Positions 1-9,400 are shown, numbered from the stretch's first letter. The stretch: DNA of 33,837 bases from Lachnospiraceae bacterium (GCA_003507655.1 DNUZ01000033.1:1-33837), one strand, 5' to 3'. Notes: a model not told the origin generated them from the letters alone. Made by a program: numbers and translations.

Positions 1-284
1 TTCAGCAAGCTCCCGCCAATGATGATGAGTTTCCTTGTGCTAAGCATTCCGATGAACCTCTCCCAAAGCAGGAAGCAAGTTCGCCAAGGGGCTCCATGCT
101 TCCGGGAGTTTCATCTCCATAGCACAAAAAGAAACTCATCATCATTGGCGGGAGCTCGCTGGGATAAACGCTTTCTAAGACAGTTGGGGAGATTTTCCAA
201 GACAATTTGTAGAGAAGATGAGGAAGAAGTTAAATAAGAGGTGTCACTCAAAAGAATGAGTGGCATTTTTGTTTTAGAAATTCT
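1..284. repeat. Palindromic repeat element, copy A
   Basis: This element begins at or before the window edge. Its core (4-160) is a long imperfect palindrome. The outer arms 4-33 and 131-160 match over about 30 bp with one mismatch, and inner arms continue around TTGTGCTA / TAGCACAA. It ends in a terminator-like hairpin, GTCACTCA (242-249) with TGAGTGGC (257-264), followed by a T-rich run. The whole unit recurs at 1701-1985, on the same strand, downstream of the Rpn-type gene. Copy A therefore probably lies at the 3' end of another gene outside the window. The short reading frames across it look like by-products of the palindrome. Confidence 0.85.
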
Positions 285-565
285 ATTCTGCAGCAGATAA
301 AATGCGAAATAACTATATCTGCATGGTGTATGAGATTCAGTGATGTAAATCCATTAATCCGGCAAAGATTTCTTGAAATTTCTAGGGGATGCTTTTGATA
401 ATCCTTTTTAAGAGAATCCCTAATAGGCTATTTTAGAATTTTTCATATATAGATTCATTAAATAATTCTCAAAATGCTATTCTTTTAAATTTCTAAACAA
501 TTTACCCCAGAATTTTCCATATACACACAATGTAGACGGGAACAGCAGAATTGTACAAAATCCGG
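238..565. other. AT-rich gene-free stretch
   Basis: I see no credible gene between repeat copy A and the promoter of the Rpn-type gene. The sequence is AT-rich. It holds a short near-direct repeat, AGAATTTTTCATATA near 436 and AGAATTTTCCATATA near 510. A weak inverted repeat, TAGGGGAT / ATCCCTA, lies near 383-422. No function is assigned. Confidence 0.5.
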
Positions 566-594
566 TTGTAACCCACTTCCCACCATGCTATAAT
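566..594 (+). promoter_or_regulatory. Sigma-A type promoter for the Rpn-family gene
   Basis: A TTGTAA -35 box (566-571) and a perfect TATAAT -10 box (589-594) are separated by exactly 17 bp. The predicted start near 601 leaves a leader of about 160 nt before the ATG at 762. Confidence 0.75.
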
Positions 595-623
595 ACCCTC
601 AAAGCATATTTTCTTATATAAGG

Positions 624-755
624 CGGCAATTCTGCCGTAGTCTATTACAAATCTTATTCAGATCAGAAAATTCATGCTTTTCCAACATTATGAACAGCAG
701 GAGTTTTCAAGAAAAAAGGATAAGAACTCCTGCGAGACAATTTCAAACAGGAGGT
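624..755 (+). promoter_or_regulatory. Structured leader with competing anti-Shine-Dalgarno pairings
   Basis: The leader has a small hairpin, CGGCA/TGCCG (624-637). It also has a perfect 9 bp stem, GCAGGAGTT (697-705) with AACTCCTGC (725-733). The CTCCTG in the right arm (727-732) is complementary both to CAGGAG in the left arm (698-703) and to CAGGAG of the real ribosome site (748-753). Two mutually exclusive folds are thus possible, one exposing and one covering the ribosome site. The complementarity is seen; the switching role is inferred. Confidence 0.45.
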
Positions 756-761
756 AATACT

Positions 762-1685
762 ATGACAGAAACGAAAAATGAGATCCGTGTTGCAAGAAAC
801 CACAAGGACAGACTGTTCCGCATGATATTCCGTGAAAAGAAAGAGCTATTGAGCCTTTATAATGCGGTTAACGGAACATTTTACACGAATGCAGAAGATT
901 TAGAGATTGTAACCTTAGAAAATGCCATTTACATGAACATGAAAAACGATCTGGCATTCATTATGGATTCCTACTTAAATCTCTATGAACACCAGTCTAC
1001 TTATTCTCCAAACATGCCGTTGCGGGATTTATTTTATATTGCAAAAGAACTGCAGGGGCAGGTTAATCACAGGGATCTGTATCGCAACACACTGATCAAA
1101 ATCCCGACACCGAGATTTTTAGTATTCTACAATGGTTCGGAAGAACAGGCAGAGAAGAAATATTTAAGATTATCAGATGCATTTCAAAAATCGATGGACG
1201 ACCCGGATTTAGAATTGGTAGTAACCATGCTAAATATCAACCTCGGAAAGAATCGAAAGCTATTAAATCAGTGCAAGACCTTGAAAGAATATGCCATCTA
1301 TGTAGAAAAAGTACGAACTTATGCAAAAAGTTTGAAGAATGTAGAAGAAGCAGTAGACCGTGCAGTGACAGAATGCATTAATGAAGGAATCCTGCGGGAG
1401 TTTCTACTTCAGAACAGGAAAGAGGCGGTAGAAATGAGTATCTTTGAATATGATGAAGAAGCAGTCTTTGAGATTGTCCGAAAAGATGAATATGAGAAAG
1501 GACATCAGGAGGGAATTATTGAAGGAAAAGTAGAATCTATTTTGGAATTATTGGAAGATATCAGTACAATACCAGATAAAGTTCGTGAAAGAATCCACAA
1601 TGAAAAAGATATCAAAGTCCTGAATAGCTGGTTAAAACTGGCGGCTAAAGCAGAATCTATAGATGAGTTTGTATCAAAAATGTAG
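762..1685 (+). CDS. Rpn family / PD-(D/E)XK nuclease-type putative transposase
   Basis: This protein of about 307 residues resembles the Rpn (recombination-promoting nuclease) / PD-(D/E)XK 'transposase' families that are abundant in Lachnospiraceae. Characterised Rpn members are DNA endonucleases. The N-terminal half carries the nuclease-like pattern: a KDRLFRMIF segment, then NDLAFIMDSYLNLYEHQS with an acidic residue followed by E-x-Q, then LRDLFYIAKE. The C-terminal half is charged and helical, with YEKGHQEGIIEGK, as in these families. I chose the ATG at 762 because AGGAGGT (749-755) sits 6 nt upstream; the longer frame from 690 would run through the leader hairpin. It has its own promoter, and repeat copy B with a terminator follows its stop. 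The family is fairly sure, but activity is not shown. Confidence 0.75.
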   Translation: MTETKNEIRVARNHKDRLFRMIFREKKELLSLYNAVNGTFYTNAEDLEIVTLENAIYMNMKNDLAFIMDSYLNLYEHQSTYSPNMPLRDLFYIAKELQGQVNHRDLYRNTLIKIPTPRFLVFYNGSEEQAEKKYLRLSDAFQKSMDDPDLELVVTMLNINLGKNRKLLNQCKTLKEYAIYVEKVRTYAKSLKNVEEAVDRAVTECINEGILREFLLQNRKEAVEMSIFEYDEEAVFEIVRKDEYEKGHQEGIIEGKVESILELLEDISTIPDKVRERIHNEKDIKVLNSWLKLAAKAESIDEFVSKM

Positions 1686-1700
1686 ATAGCGGGGGGTATA

Positions 1701-1985
1701 TGTTCAGCGAGCTCCCAACAATGCTTTCAAGTTTCCTTGTGCTGAGCATTTCGATGAATCTCCCTAAGAGCAGGAAACGTGTTCGCCAGAGGACTTCACA
1801 CTTCCGGGAGTTTCATCTCCATAGCACAAAAAGAAACTCTTCATCATTGTCGGGAGCTCGCTGGGATATACGCTTTCCATACAGTTTGAGAAAGATTCCT
1901 AAAGACAATTTATAGAGGAAATAACAAGATTCAAATAACAGATGTTACTCGACAATGAGTGGCATTTTTTGTTTTAGAACTTTCT
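1701..1985. repeat. Palindromic repeat element, copy B
   Basis: This is the second copy of the element at 1-284, in the same orientation, clearly alignable but diverged throughout. Palindrome arms lie at 1706-1735 and 1833-1862. At one arm position both strands have changed relative to copy A (C-G to A-T), which argues that base pairing is maintained. The copy starts 15 nt after the stop codon of the Rpn-type gene and ends with the hairpin GTTACTCG/TGAGTGGC (1944-1963) followed by a T-run, so it can serve as that gene's 3' UTR and terminator. Confidence 0.85.
1944..1975 (+). terminator. Intrinsic terminator of the Rpn-family gene, inside repeat copy B
   Basis: A short stem of 7-8 bp (GTTACTC / GAGTGGC with G-T pairs) is followed by ATTTTTTGTTTT. 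The same arrangement occurs in copy A at 242-275, so the terminator is part of the repeated unit. Confidence 0.6.
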
Positions 1986-1999
1986 ACACAAAGCTGTTT

Positions 2000-2164
2000 C
2001 CCCGGCTATTCCCACAGACAGTTGCGAGGCTTCCGTCGTGAGGAGCACGCTGCCGCTCATGTTTTGTGCCTGTCTGAGCCCGTAGGGCGAGTTGCACAAA
2101 ACATGAGCAAAAAAGGCGTGTGCGACGAACAGGAAACGCAGCATGTCCGTGGGAATAGCTGGGG
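2000..2164. repeat. Long imperfect palindrome, second family
   Basis: CCCCGGCTATTCCCAC at 2000 pairs with GTGGGAATAGCTGGGG ending at 2164. Inner arms GCTCATGTTTTGTGC (2056-2070) and GCACAAAACATGAGC (2094-2108) are perfect 15 bp complements. The sequence differs from the element just upstream and is more GC-rich than the flanks. No transposase is encoded. It looks like a small non-autonomous palindromic element or a folded RNA. Overlapping short frames on both strands are expected of such a palindrome and are not called as genes. Confidence 0.75.
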
Positions 2165-2202
2165 ATAGCCGCCTGTATAAACAAAGTTCCAAAGAAATCC
2201 CC

Positions 2203-2231
2203 TTGCCATCCCCAATTCCATATGTTAAAAT
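2203..2231 (+). promoter_or_regulatory. Promoter of the pantothenate operon
   Basis: TTGCCA (2203-2208) and TAAAAT (2226-2231) are separated by 17 bp. Predicted transcription starts near 2238, giving a leader of about 90 nt to the panG ribosome site GGAGG at 2318. Confidence 0.6.
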
Positions 2232-2330
2232 CTTAACGAACAGTATTTCGGATGAAAACTGTATCATTTTGATAATGCATCCTTTCCATTTTGTACAGCA
2301 TGCAGCAGACAGAAATGGAGGTGCATAGCG

Positions 2331-3182
2331 ATAGGAATAGGAATTATAGGTGCCGGGAAGGTAGGTACAACCATGGGAAAATATTTTGTTACCCATGGCG
2401 AAGAAGTCAGCGGATTCTACAGCAGAACCGTAAACAGTGCCAAAGAAGCGGCAAAATTCTGTAACACAAAATATTTTAGCGAGTTAGATTCACTCATTGA
2501 GGTAAGCGATACCCTGTTTATAACCGTGACAGACGGGGCAATAAAGGAAGTATGGGATTGCATTGCAGCAAAAGATGTGAAGGGAAAATCAGTCTGCCAC
2601 TTTAGTGGCTCATTATCAAGTGATATATTTTCAAATGCAGAGCAGGCAGGAGTATCTGTTTGTTCACTTCATCCAATTTACGCGTTCAGTAACAAATTCA
2701 CAGCTTATCAAAATTTAACAGAGGCAATTTTTACCGTAGAGGGCGACGAACAGGCAGTTGCGGATATCTATCGGATGTTTGAAAAACTACCGAACAGGTT
2801 AGTACTGATTCATACAGAGGCCAAAACGCGTTATCATGCGGCAGTCAGTATGGCGAGTAACCATGTCATCGGGCTTTTGTCCATGGCAGTAAAAATGTTA
2901 GAAGAAGCCGGCATAGAGAGTACAGCGGCTTATGAAATGCTGACACCGTTGGTAAAAAATAACGTAGAAGCGGCATTGAAGTACGGATGCGAACAGGCGC
3001 TGACCGGACCGATAGAACGGAACGATCTTGGTACGGTAAGACATCATTTAGAACTGCTGTCAGAAGAACAAAAGGCGGTGTATGATGCGATCGGCACAGA
3101 ACTGGTCAGAATCTCAGAAAAAAAGCATACCGAACGAAATTACCGGCAGATGAAAGAACTGTTAAGGAAAGAAAGTGAATGA
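2331..3182 (+). CDS. panG: PanG-type ketopantoate reductase (Rossmann / DUF2520 protein)
   Basis: This is probably 2-dehydropantoate 2-reductase of the PanG class, which makes NAD(P)H-dependent D-pantoate from ketopantoate, the product of PanB. The N-terminus holds a Rossmann nucleotide loop, [14 protein letters not shown], followed by a C-terminal helical DUF2520-like domain ([18 protein letters not shown], then TGPIERND). The family assignment rests on this architecture and on the position directly before panB, panC and panD. An oddity is that the first in-frame ATG (2373) lies after the glycine loop and would delete it. The ribosome site GGAGG (2318-2322) instead points to ATA at 2331, 8 nt downstream. 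No ATG, GTG or TTG exists in frame between the upstream stop (2253) and 2373. Translation may start at AUA, or the start codon has been mutated. The gene runs almost into panB. Confidence 0.75.
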   Translation: MGIGIIGAGKVGTTMGKYFVTHGEEVSGFYSRTVNSAKEAAKFCNTKYFSELDSLIEVSDTLFITVTDGAIKEVWDCIAAKDVKGKSVCHFSGSLSSDIFSNAEQAGVSVCSLHPIYAFSNKFTAYQNLTEAIFTVEGDEQAVADIYRMFEKLPNRLVLIHTEAKTRYHAAVSMASNHVIGLLSMAVKMLEEAGIESTAAYEMLTPLVKNNVEAALKYGCEQALTGPIERNDLGTVRHHLELLSEEQKAVYDAIGTELVRISEKKHTERNYRQMKELLRKESE

Positions 3183-3195
3183 TTGGAGAGCAAAA

Positions 3196-4023
3196 ATGAA
3201 GAACACAGTAGTAACAATACAGAAAGCAAAGAAATGCGGCGAAAAAATCACCATGCTGACAGCCTATGATTATTCTATGGCAAAACTGATCGATGAATCA
3301 GGCATCAACATGATCTTGGTGGGAGATTCCTTAGGAATGGTCATGTTAGGATATGAAGACACCTTATCCGTAACAATGGAGGATATGATACATCATACAA
3401 AAGCAGTTACAAGAGGAGCAAAAAATGCATTGATAGTTGCGGATATGCCGTTTATGTCCTATCAGGCATCTGTCTATGATGCAGTCTGCAATGCAGGCCG
3501 TCTGATGAAAGAGGGACGGGCACAGGCAGTCAAGTTAGAAGGCGGCAAAGAAGTGTTTCCACAGATAGAAGCAATCACCAAAGCGTCCATACCGGTTGTG
3601 GCTCATTTGGGACTGACCCCGCAGTCCTTAAATGTGTTCGGCGGATTCAAGGTGCAGGGAAAATCAGAAGAGGCAGCTAAAAAATTAATCGAGGATGCCA
3701 AAGGAGCAGAAGCGGCAGGAGCGGTAGCCGTTGTTTTAGAGTGTGTTCCGGCAAAATTAGCAGAATTGATCTCAAAACAGATCAACATACCAACGATTGG
3801 CATTGGCGCAGGTGCAGGATGTGACGGACAGGTGCTGGTATATCAGGATATGTTAGCAATGTTTGGCGATTTTAAACCGAAATTCGTAAAACAGTTCGGA
3901 CAGATTGGCGAACAGATGAAAGCAGCTTTTTCACAGTACATCCAAGAAGTACAAAACGGCGTATTTCCGGCGGAACAGCATACCTATGGGATCAGCGACG
4001 AAATGTTAGAGAAATTATATTAA
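3196..4023 (+). CDS. panB: Ketopantoate hydroxymethyltransferase
   Basis: PanB transfers a hydroxymethyl group from methylene-tetrahydrofolate to 2-ketoisovalerate, giving ketopantoate, the first committed step of pantothenate synthesis. The 275-residue protein is normal length for the family. It has the TIM-barrel motifs [31 protein letters not shown] (Mg-binding Asp), [22 protein letters not shown] and VLECVP with the catalytic Glu. I chose ATG 3196, which has GGAG 7 nt upstream. A GTG at 3175 would add seven residues and overlap the end of panG. The gene lies between panG and panC and is presumably cotranscribed with both. Confidence 0.95.
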   Translation: MKNTVVTIQKAKKCGEKITMLTAYDYSMAKLIDESGINMILVGDSLGMVMLGYEDTLSVTMEDMIHHTKAVTRGAKNALIVADMPFMSYQASVYDAVCNAGRLMKEGRAQAVKLEGGKEVFPQIEAITKASIPVVAHLGLTPQSLNVFGGFKVQGKSEEAAKKLIEDAKGAEAAGAVAVVLECVPAKLAELISKQINIPTIGIGAGAGCDGQVLVYQDMLAMFGDFKPKFVKQFGQIGEQMKAAFSQYIQEVQNGVFPAEQHTYGISDEMLEKLY

Positions 4024-4053
4024 GAAAAGTATCTTATCAGAGGAGGAAAAAAC

Positions 4054-4893
4054 ATGCAGTTAGTCCATACAATAGACGAAGTAAGAGCACAGGTAAAAGC
4101 ATGGAAACGGGAAGGGCTGAGTGTCGGACTGGTTCCGACCATGGGATATCTTCACGATGGCCATAAAAGTCTGATCGAGCGAGCCGTGAAAGAAAATGAC
4201 CGCGTAGTGGTCAGTGATTTTGTGAATCCGACACAGTTTGGAGAAAATGAAGATTTAGGAAGTTACCCAAGAGATATAAAGAGAGATGCGGCACTTTGTG
4301 ATGCGGCAGGCGTGGAACTTTTATTCAATCCGTCACCGGAGGAAATGTACTATAAAGACAACTGTACCTTTGTGGATATGAACCGTTTGACGGATGTGCT
4401 TTGTGGAAAGACAAGACCGATCCATTTTTCCGGAGTATGCAGCGTAGTGACCAAGCTATTTCATATTGTAACACCGGACCGTGCCTATTTTGGACAAAAG
4501 GATGCACAGCAGTTAGCAGTGATCCGCCGGATGGTCAGAGATCTGAATTTTGACATTGAGATCGTAGGATGCCCGATCGTGCGTGAGGCAGACGGACTTG
4601 CAATGAGTTCGAGAAACACCTATCTGAATGAAGAAGAGAGAAAGGCAGCATTAGTGTTAAGCCAGGCAGTCCGTTTAGGAGAAGAACTGGTAGAAGCAGG
4701 AGAAAAAAATGCAGCAGTGATCAAAGAAAAAATGATCGCCCATATCGAAGCGGAGCCGCTTGCAAAAATAGATTATGTGGAGATCGTGGATGCACAGAGT
4801 TTAGAACCTGTGTCAGAGATTCAGGGAGAGATATTATCCGCAATGGCAGTTTATATCGGTAAGACCAGATTGATAGACAATTTTATCAGATAG
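4054..4893 (+). CDS. panC: Pantothenate synthetase (pantoate-beta-alanine ligase)
   Basis: PanC joins pantoate and beta-alanine with ATP, through a pantoyl-adenylate, to form pantothenate. It is a class I nucleotidyl-transferase fold of 279 residues, full length. Visible motifs are [13 protein letters not shown] with the HxGH signature near residue 34, [29 protein letters not shown] and the KMSKS-equivalent MSSRN. AGAGGAGG lies just before the ATG. It follows panB by 30 nt and precedes panD by 13 nt, so its two substrates come from enzymes encoded on either side. Confidence 0.97.
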   Translation: MQLVHTIDEVRAQVKAWKREGLSVGLVPTMGYLHDGHKSLIERAVKENDRVVVSDFVNPTQFGENEDLGSYPRDIKRDAALCDAAGVELLFNPSPEEMYYKDNCTFVDMNRLTDVLCGKTRPIHFSGVCSVVTKLFHIVTPDRAYFGQKDAQQLAVIRRMVRDLNFDIEIVGCPIVREADGLAMSSRNTYLNEEERKAALVLSQAVRLGEELVEAGEKNAAVIKEKMIAHIEAEPLAKIDYVEIVDAQSLEPVSEIQGEILSAMAVYIGKTRLIDNFIR

Positions 4894-4906
4894 AGGGAGA
4901 GCAAAG

Positions 4907-5290
4907 ATGTATTTAAAAATGTTAAAAGGAAAGATCCATCGTGCAGTAGTAAAACAGGCGGAATTAAATTATGTTGGCAGTATCACGGTGGACCCGGTGC
5001 TGATGCAGGCGGCTGGGATCTTAGAATATGAAAATGTCCAGATCGTAGATATTGAAAACGGAAATCGTTTTGAGACCTATACGATAGCCGGAGAGCCGGG
5101 AAGCGGGATGATTTGCTTAAACGGTGCGGCGGCAAGACAGGTGCAGACCGGAGATCATGTCATTATCATGGCGTATGCACAGATGACCCCGCAGGAAGCA
5201 GAGCAGTTCTTACCGGCAGTCGTATTTGTCGATGAAAATAATGCGATAGAGCGGATCACCAGCTATGAAAAACATGGAGAGATTGCATAA
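4907..5290 (+). CDS. panD: Aspartate 1-decarboxylase proenzyme
   Basis: PanD converts L-aspartate to beta-alanine, the amine substrate for PanC. The 127-residue protein has the canonical self-processing site Gly24-Ser25 in [10 protein letters not shown]. Cleavage there creates the N-terminal pyruvoyl cofactor. Tyr22, Lys9 and the conserved [12 protein letters not shown] stretch are present. The start at 4907 places the cleavage site at the family-standard position. It is the last gene of the panG-panB-panC-panD operon, which is complete for pantothenate synthesis from ketoisovalerate plus aspartate. Confidence 0.97.
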   Translation: MYLKMLKGKIHRAVVKQAELNYVGSITVDPVLMQAAGILEYENVQIVDIENGNRFETYTIAGEPGSGMICLNGAAARQVQTGDHVIIMAYAQMTPQEAEQFLPAVVFVDENNAIERITSYEKHGEIA

Positions 5291-5304
5291 GACAAAAAAT
5301 AAGG

Positions 5305-5333
5305 TTGAAAAATCTTACACAATATGATAAACT
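5305..5333 (+). promoter_or_regulatory. Promoter in front of carA
   Basis: TTGAAA (5305-5310) and TAAACT (5328-5333) have a 17 bp spacer. The predicted start near 5340 puts the short hairpin at 5364-5392 inside the carA leader rather than simply at the end of the pan operon. Confidence 0.5.
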
Positions 5334-5360
5334 TTTTACAATTTAGGCATAGCACAGAAT

Positions 5361-5392
5361 AAGAAAAAAAGAGAATCTCCCTCTTTTTTTTT
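5361..5392 (+). terminator. Weak A/T-rich terminator or attenuator between panD and carA
   Basis: An A-rich left arm ending AAAGAG pairs with CTCTTT and continues into a run of nine T's. The stem is A/T-rich and the loop is AATCTCC. It could end the pan operon. Because a promoter-like sequence lies upstream of it, it could instead attenuate carAB. I saw no clear PyrR-binding loop. Confidence 0.4.
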
Positions 5393-5421
5393 GAGAAAAT
5401 TTAGAAAGGACAGGGTAAAGA

Positions 5422-6492
5422 ATGAAAGCTTTTCTGATCTTAGAAGACGGAACTGTCTTTGAGGGAACCAGTATCGGTTCACAAAAAGAGGTTATCAGTG
5501 AAATTGTATTTAATACATCCATGACAGGATATTTAGAGGTAATGACCGATCCATCCTATGCAGGACAGGCAGTTGTCATGACCTATCCACTGATTGGAAA
5601 TTATGGAATCACACCGGATGCAGAGTCAAAACGTCCATGGGTGGACGGATATATTGTCAGGGAGTTATCCAGAATGCCAAGCAATTTCCGCTGCGAAGGA
5701 ACGATACAGGACTTTTTGAAAGAAAATGACATACCTGGGATCGCAGGAATTGATACAAGAGCATTGACAAAGATCCTTCGTGACAAGGGAACCATGAACG
5801 GTATGATCACCACCGATGAACACTATGAGTTAGAGAAGGTTCTTCCGAGGTTAAAAGAATATCAGACAGGAAACGTAGTAGATAAAGTAACCTGTGATGA
5901 GAAAAGCGTATTAAATGGAAAAGGAAAAAAAGTAGCCCTGTTAGATTTAGGAGCGAAAAAAAATATTGCAGACTCCTTACATGACAGAGAATGCGAAGTA
6001 ACGATTTACCCTGCCCACACAACAGCAGAAGAGATTTTAGCAGCCAAACCGGACGGTATCATGCTGAGTAACGGACCTGGAGATCCGAAGGAATGTCAGG
6101 CAATCATAGAAGAAATCCGTAAATTATATGAATCCGATGTGCCGATCTTTGCAATCTGCTTAGGACATCAGCTCATGGCATTAGCAACCGGGGCAGATAC
6201 CTATAAATTAAAATACGGACATCGCGGCGGCAATCATCCGGTCAAAGATTTAGAGACCGGAAGAGTCTATATCTCATCCCAGAACCATGGCTATGCAGTG
6301 GATGATAAAGCATTAGATGAAAACATTGCAGTTCCGGCATTTGTAAATGTCAATGATGGAACCAATGAAGGCTTAAAATATATCGGAAAGAACATTTTTA
6401 CGGTACAATTCCACCCGGAAGCATGTCCGGGACCACAGGACAGTTCGTATTTGTTTGACCGTTTTATCACAATGATGGGAGGGAACCAGTAA
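5422..6492 (+). CDS. carA: Carbamoyl-phosphate synthase, small (glutaminase) subunit
   Basis: CarA hydrolyses glutamine and channels ammonia to CarB for carbamoyl phosphate, the precursor of pyrimidines and arginine. The 356-residue protein has the N-terminal CPSase small-chain domain (FEGTSIGS, NTSMTGYLEVMTDPSYAGQ) and a C-terminal class I glutamine amidotransferase domain. The latter has the nucleophile Cys in FAICLGHQL and the His-Glu of QFHPEACPGP. AGAAAGGA precedes the ATG. Its TAA overlaps the carB ATG by one base (TAATG), giving translational coupling for a 1:1 complex. Confidence 0.97.
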   Translation: MKAFLILEDGTVFEGTSIGSQKEVISEIVFNTSMTGYLEVMTDPSYAGQAVVMTYPLIGNYGITPDAESKRPWVDGYIVRELSRMPSNFRCEGTIQDFLKENDIPGIAGIDTRALTKILRDKGTMNGMITTDEHYELEKVLPRLKEYQTGNVVDKVTCDEKSVLNGKGKKVALLDLGAKKNIADSLHDRECEVTIYPAHTTAEEILAAKPDGIMLSNGPGDPKECQAIIEEIRKLYESDVPIFAICLGHQLMALATGADTYKLKYGHRGGNHPVKDLETGRVYISSQNHGYAVDDKALDENIAVPAFVNVNDGTNEGLKYIGKNIFTVQFHPEACPGPQDSSYLFDRFITMMGGNQ

Positions 6493-9400
6493 TGCCAAAG
6501 AATCAGGATATCAAAAAAGTATTAGTTATCGGTTCCGGTCCTATTGTCATCGGACAGGCAGCCGAATTTGATTATGCGGGAACACAGGCATGCCGTTCTT
6601 TAAAAGAAGAAGGCATCGAAGTAGTGCTTGTCAACTCCAACCCTGCAACGATCATGACCGATAAAGAGATTGCAGACGAGGTGTATATTGAGCCACTGAC
6701 CGCAAAAGTCTTAGAGCAGATCATTTTAAAAGAAAAACCGGACAGCGTACTTCCGACCTTAGGAGGACAGGCAGGACTGAACTTGGGAATGGAGCTTGCA
6801 GAATCCGGATTTTTAGAAGAGCATGGTGTGAAACTGATCGGAACAACTGCGGAAACGATTTTCAAAGCAGAGGACCGTCAGGCATTCAAGGATACGATGG
6901 AAAAAATCGGTGAGCCTTGTGCACCATCTTTAGTCGTACACAACGTAGAAGACGGTATCGCATTTACAAATACCATCGGTTATCCGGTCGTATTACGTCC
7001 GGCATATACCTTAGGAGGAAGTGGCGGTGGTATCGCCCATAATGAGACAGAGCTGATCGACATCCTTTCTAACGGACTGCGTTTAAGCCGTGTAGGAGAA
7101 GTATTAGTAGAGCGCTGTATCGCAGGCTGGAAGGAAATAGAATACGAAGTAATGCGTGATGCAAACGGTAACTGCATTACTGTATGTAATATGGAAAATA
7201 TCGACCCGGTCGGTGTGCATACCGGAGACTCGATCGTAGTAGCACCATCCCAGACCTTAGGCGATAAGGAATATCAGATGCTCCGTACATCTGCCTTAAA
7301 TATTATATCAGAATTAAACATTACAGGAGGATGTAACGTACAGTATGCTTTGCATCCGACAACATTTGAATATTGTGTCATCGAGGTAAACCCTCGTGTC
7401 AGCCGTTCTTCCGCATTAGCATCAAAAGCAACCGGATATCCGATCGCCAAAGTAGCAGCGAAGATCGCACTCGGATATACCTTAGATGAGATCAAGAATG
7501 CCATTACCGGCAAAACATATGCAAGTTTTGAGCCGATGTTAGATTATTGTGTCGTAAAGATCCCAAGACTTCCGTTTGATAAATTTATCACGGCAAAGAG
7601 AACACTGACAACACAGATGAAAGCAACCGGAGAGGTTATGAGTATCTGCACGAACTTCGAGGGAGCGCTGATGAAAGCCATCCGTTCCTTAGAGCAGCAT
7701 GTGGATTCCATGATGTCCTATGATTTTACGGAGCTTTCCAAAGAAGAGCTTTTAAAACAGTTAGAAGTGGTAGATGACCGCAGGATCTGGGTGATCGCAG
7801 AAGCGATCAGAAAAGGAATCTCCTATGATACGATCCATGAGATTACAATGATAGACCACTGGTTTATCGACAAAATTGCAATCCTTGTGGAAATGGAGGA
7901 GCGTTTAAGAAGCGAAGAACTGACTACAGACCTCTTAAAAGAAGCAAAACGGATAGAGTTCCCGGATAATGTTATTGCAGCACTGACCGGAAAGACAGAA
8001 GAAGAAATCCGCGATCTGCGTTATGAGAACGGAATCGTGGTAGCATTTAAAATGGTAGATACCTGTGCGGCAGAATTTGAAGCCAGCACACCGTATTATT
8101 ACTCCTGCTTTGGAAGTATCAACGAGGCAGAAGAGACACATCCGGAGAAAAAAGTATTGGTACTTGGTTCCGGACCGATCCGTATCGGTCAGGGTATTGA
8201 ATTCGACTATTGTTCCGTACACAGTACCTGGGCATTTGCAAAAGAAGGCTATGAGACCATCATCGTAAATAATAACCCGGAGACCGTATCCACAGACTTT
8301 GATATTGCAGACAAGCTCTATTTTGAGCCGCTGACACCGGAAGATGTTGAAAACATTGTACGTTTGGAAAAACCGGACGGAGCAGTGGTACAGTTCGGTG
8401 GACAGACTGCGATCAAATTAACTGAGAGCCTTATGAAAATGGGAGTTCCGATCCTTGGAACCAAGGCAGAGGACGTAGATGCCGCAGAGGATCGTGAATT
8501 ATTTGACAAAATATTAGAAGAAACAGAGATTCCAAGAGCAGCCGGTGGAACCGTCTTTACGGCAGAAGAGGCAAAAGAGGTAGCAAACCGCCTCGGATAT
8601 CCGGTATTGGTACGTCCTTCTTATGTACTTGGCGGACAGGGCATGCAGATTGCATTGAACGATGAAGAGATCGAAGAATTCATGGCAGTCATCAACCGCT
8701 ATGCACAGGATCACCCGATCTTAGTAGATAAATATTTACAGGGAAAAGAAATCGAAGTCGATGCGGTATGCGATGGAACAGACATCCTGATCCCGGGAAT
8801 CATGGAGCATATTGAGAGAACCGGAGTACATTCCGGAGACAGTATTTCCGTATATCCGGCGCCGACGATCGGAGAGGATATCAAAGCAACCATCGTAGAA
8901 TATACAAAACGTTTAGCAAAAGCACTTCATGTCATCGGACTGATCAATATCCAGTTCATTGTCATGGACAGACAGGTATATGTGATCGAGGTAAATCCGC
9001 GTTCATCCAGAACCGTACCATATATCAGTAAGGTAACGGGAATTCCGATCGTAGACCTTGCAACAAAAGTGATCATCGGTAATACCTTAAAAGGCATGGG
9101 ATATCCGACCGGTTTAGCACCGGAGGCAGATTATATCGCAATTAAGATGCCGGTATTCTCCTTTGAAAAACTGCGTGGTGCAGAGATCAGCTTAGGACCT
9201 GAAATGAAATCAACCGGAGAATGTCTGGGTATTGCAAAGACATTTAACGAGGCACTGTACAAAGCATTTTTAGGTGCAGGAATTGTCCTTCCGAAATATA
9301 AGCAGATGATCATGACCTTAAAAGACGCAGATAAAGAAGAAGGTGTCGCAGTCGCAAGACGATTTGAGGCACTTGGTTACAAAATCTATGCAACCAGAAG

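Noticed and set aside
690..761. Upstream ATG extension of the Rpn-type gene
   Set aside because: The region forms the leader hairpin, the ATG at 690 lacks a ribosome site, and AGGAGGT points to 762.
1959..2396. Several 60-140 codon frames on both strands across the second palindrome
   Set aside because: They overlap one another on both strands as expected from a palindrome, and none has a recognisable domain.
5334..5421. PyrR-type attenuator in front of carA
   Set aside because: The leader is too short and lacks a recognisable anti-antiterminator loop; only a weak terminator-like hairpin is supported.
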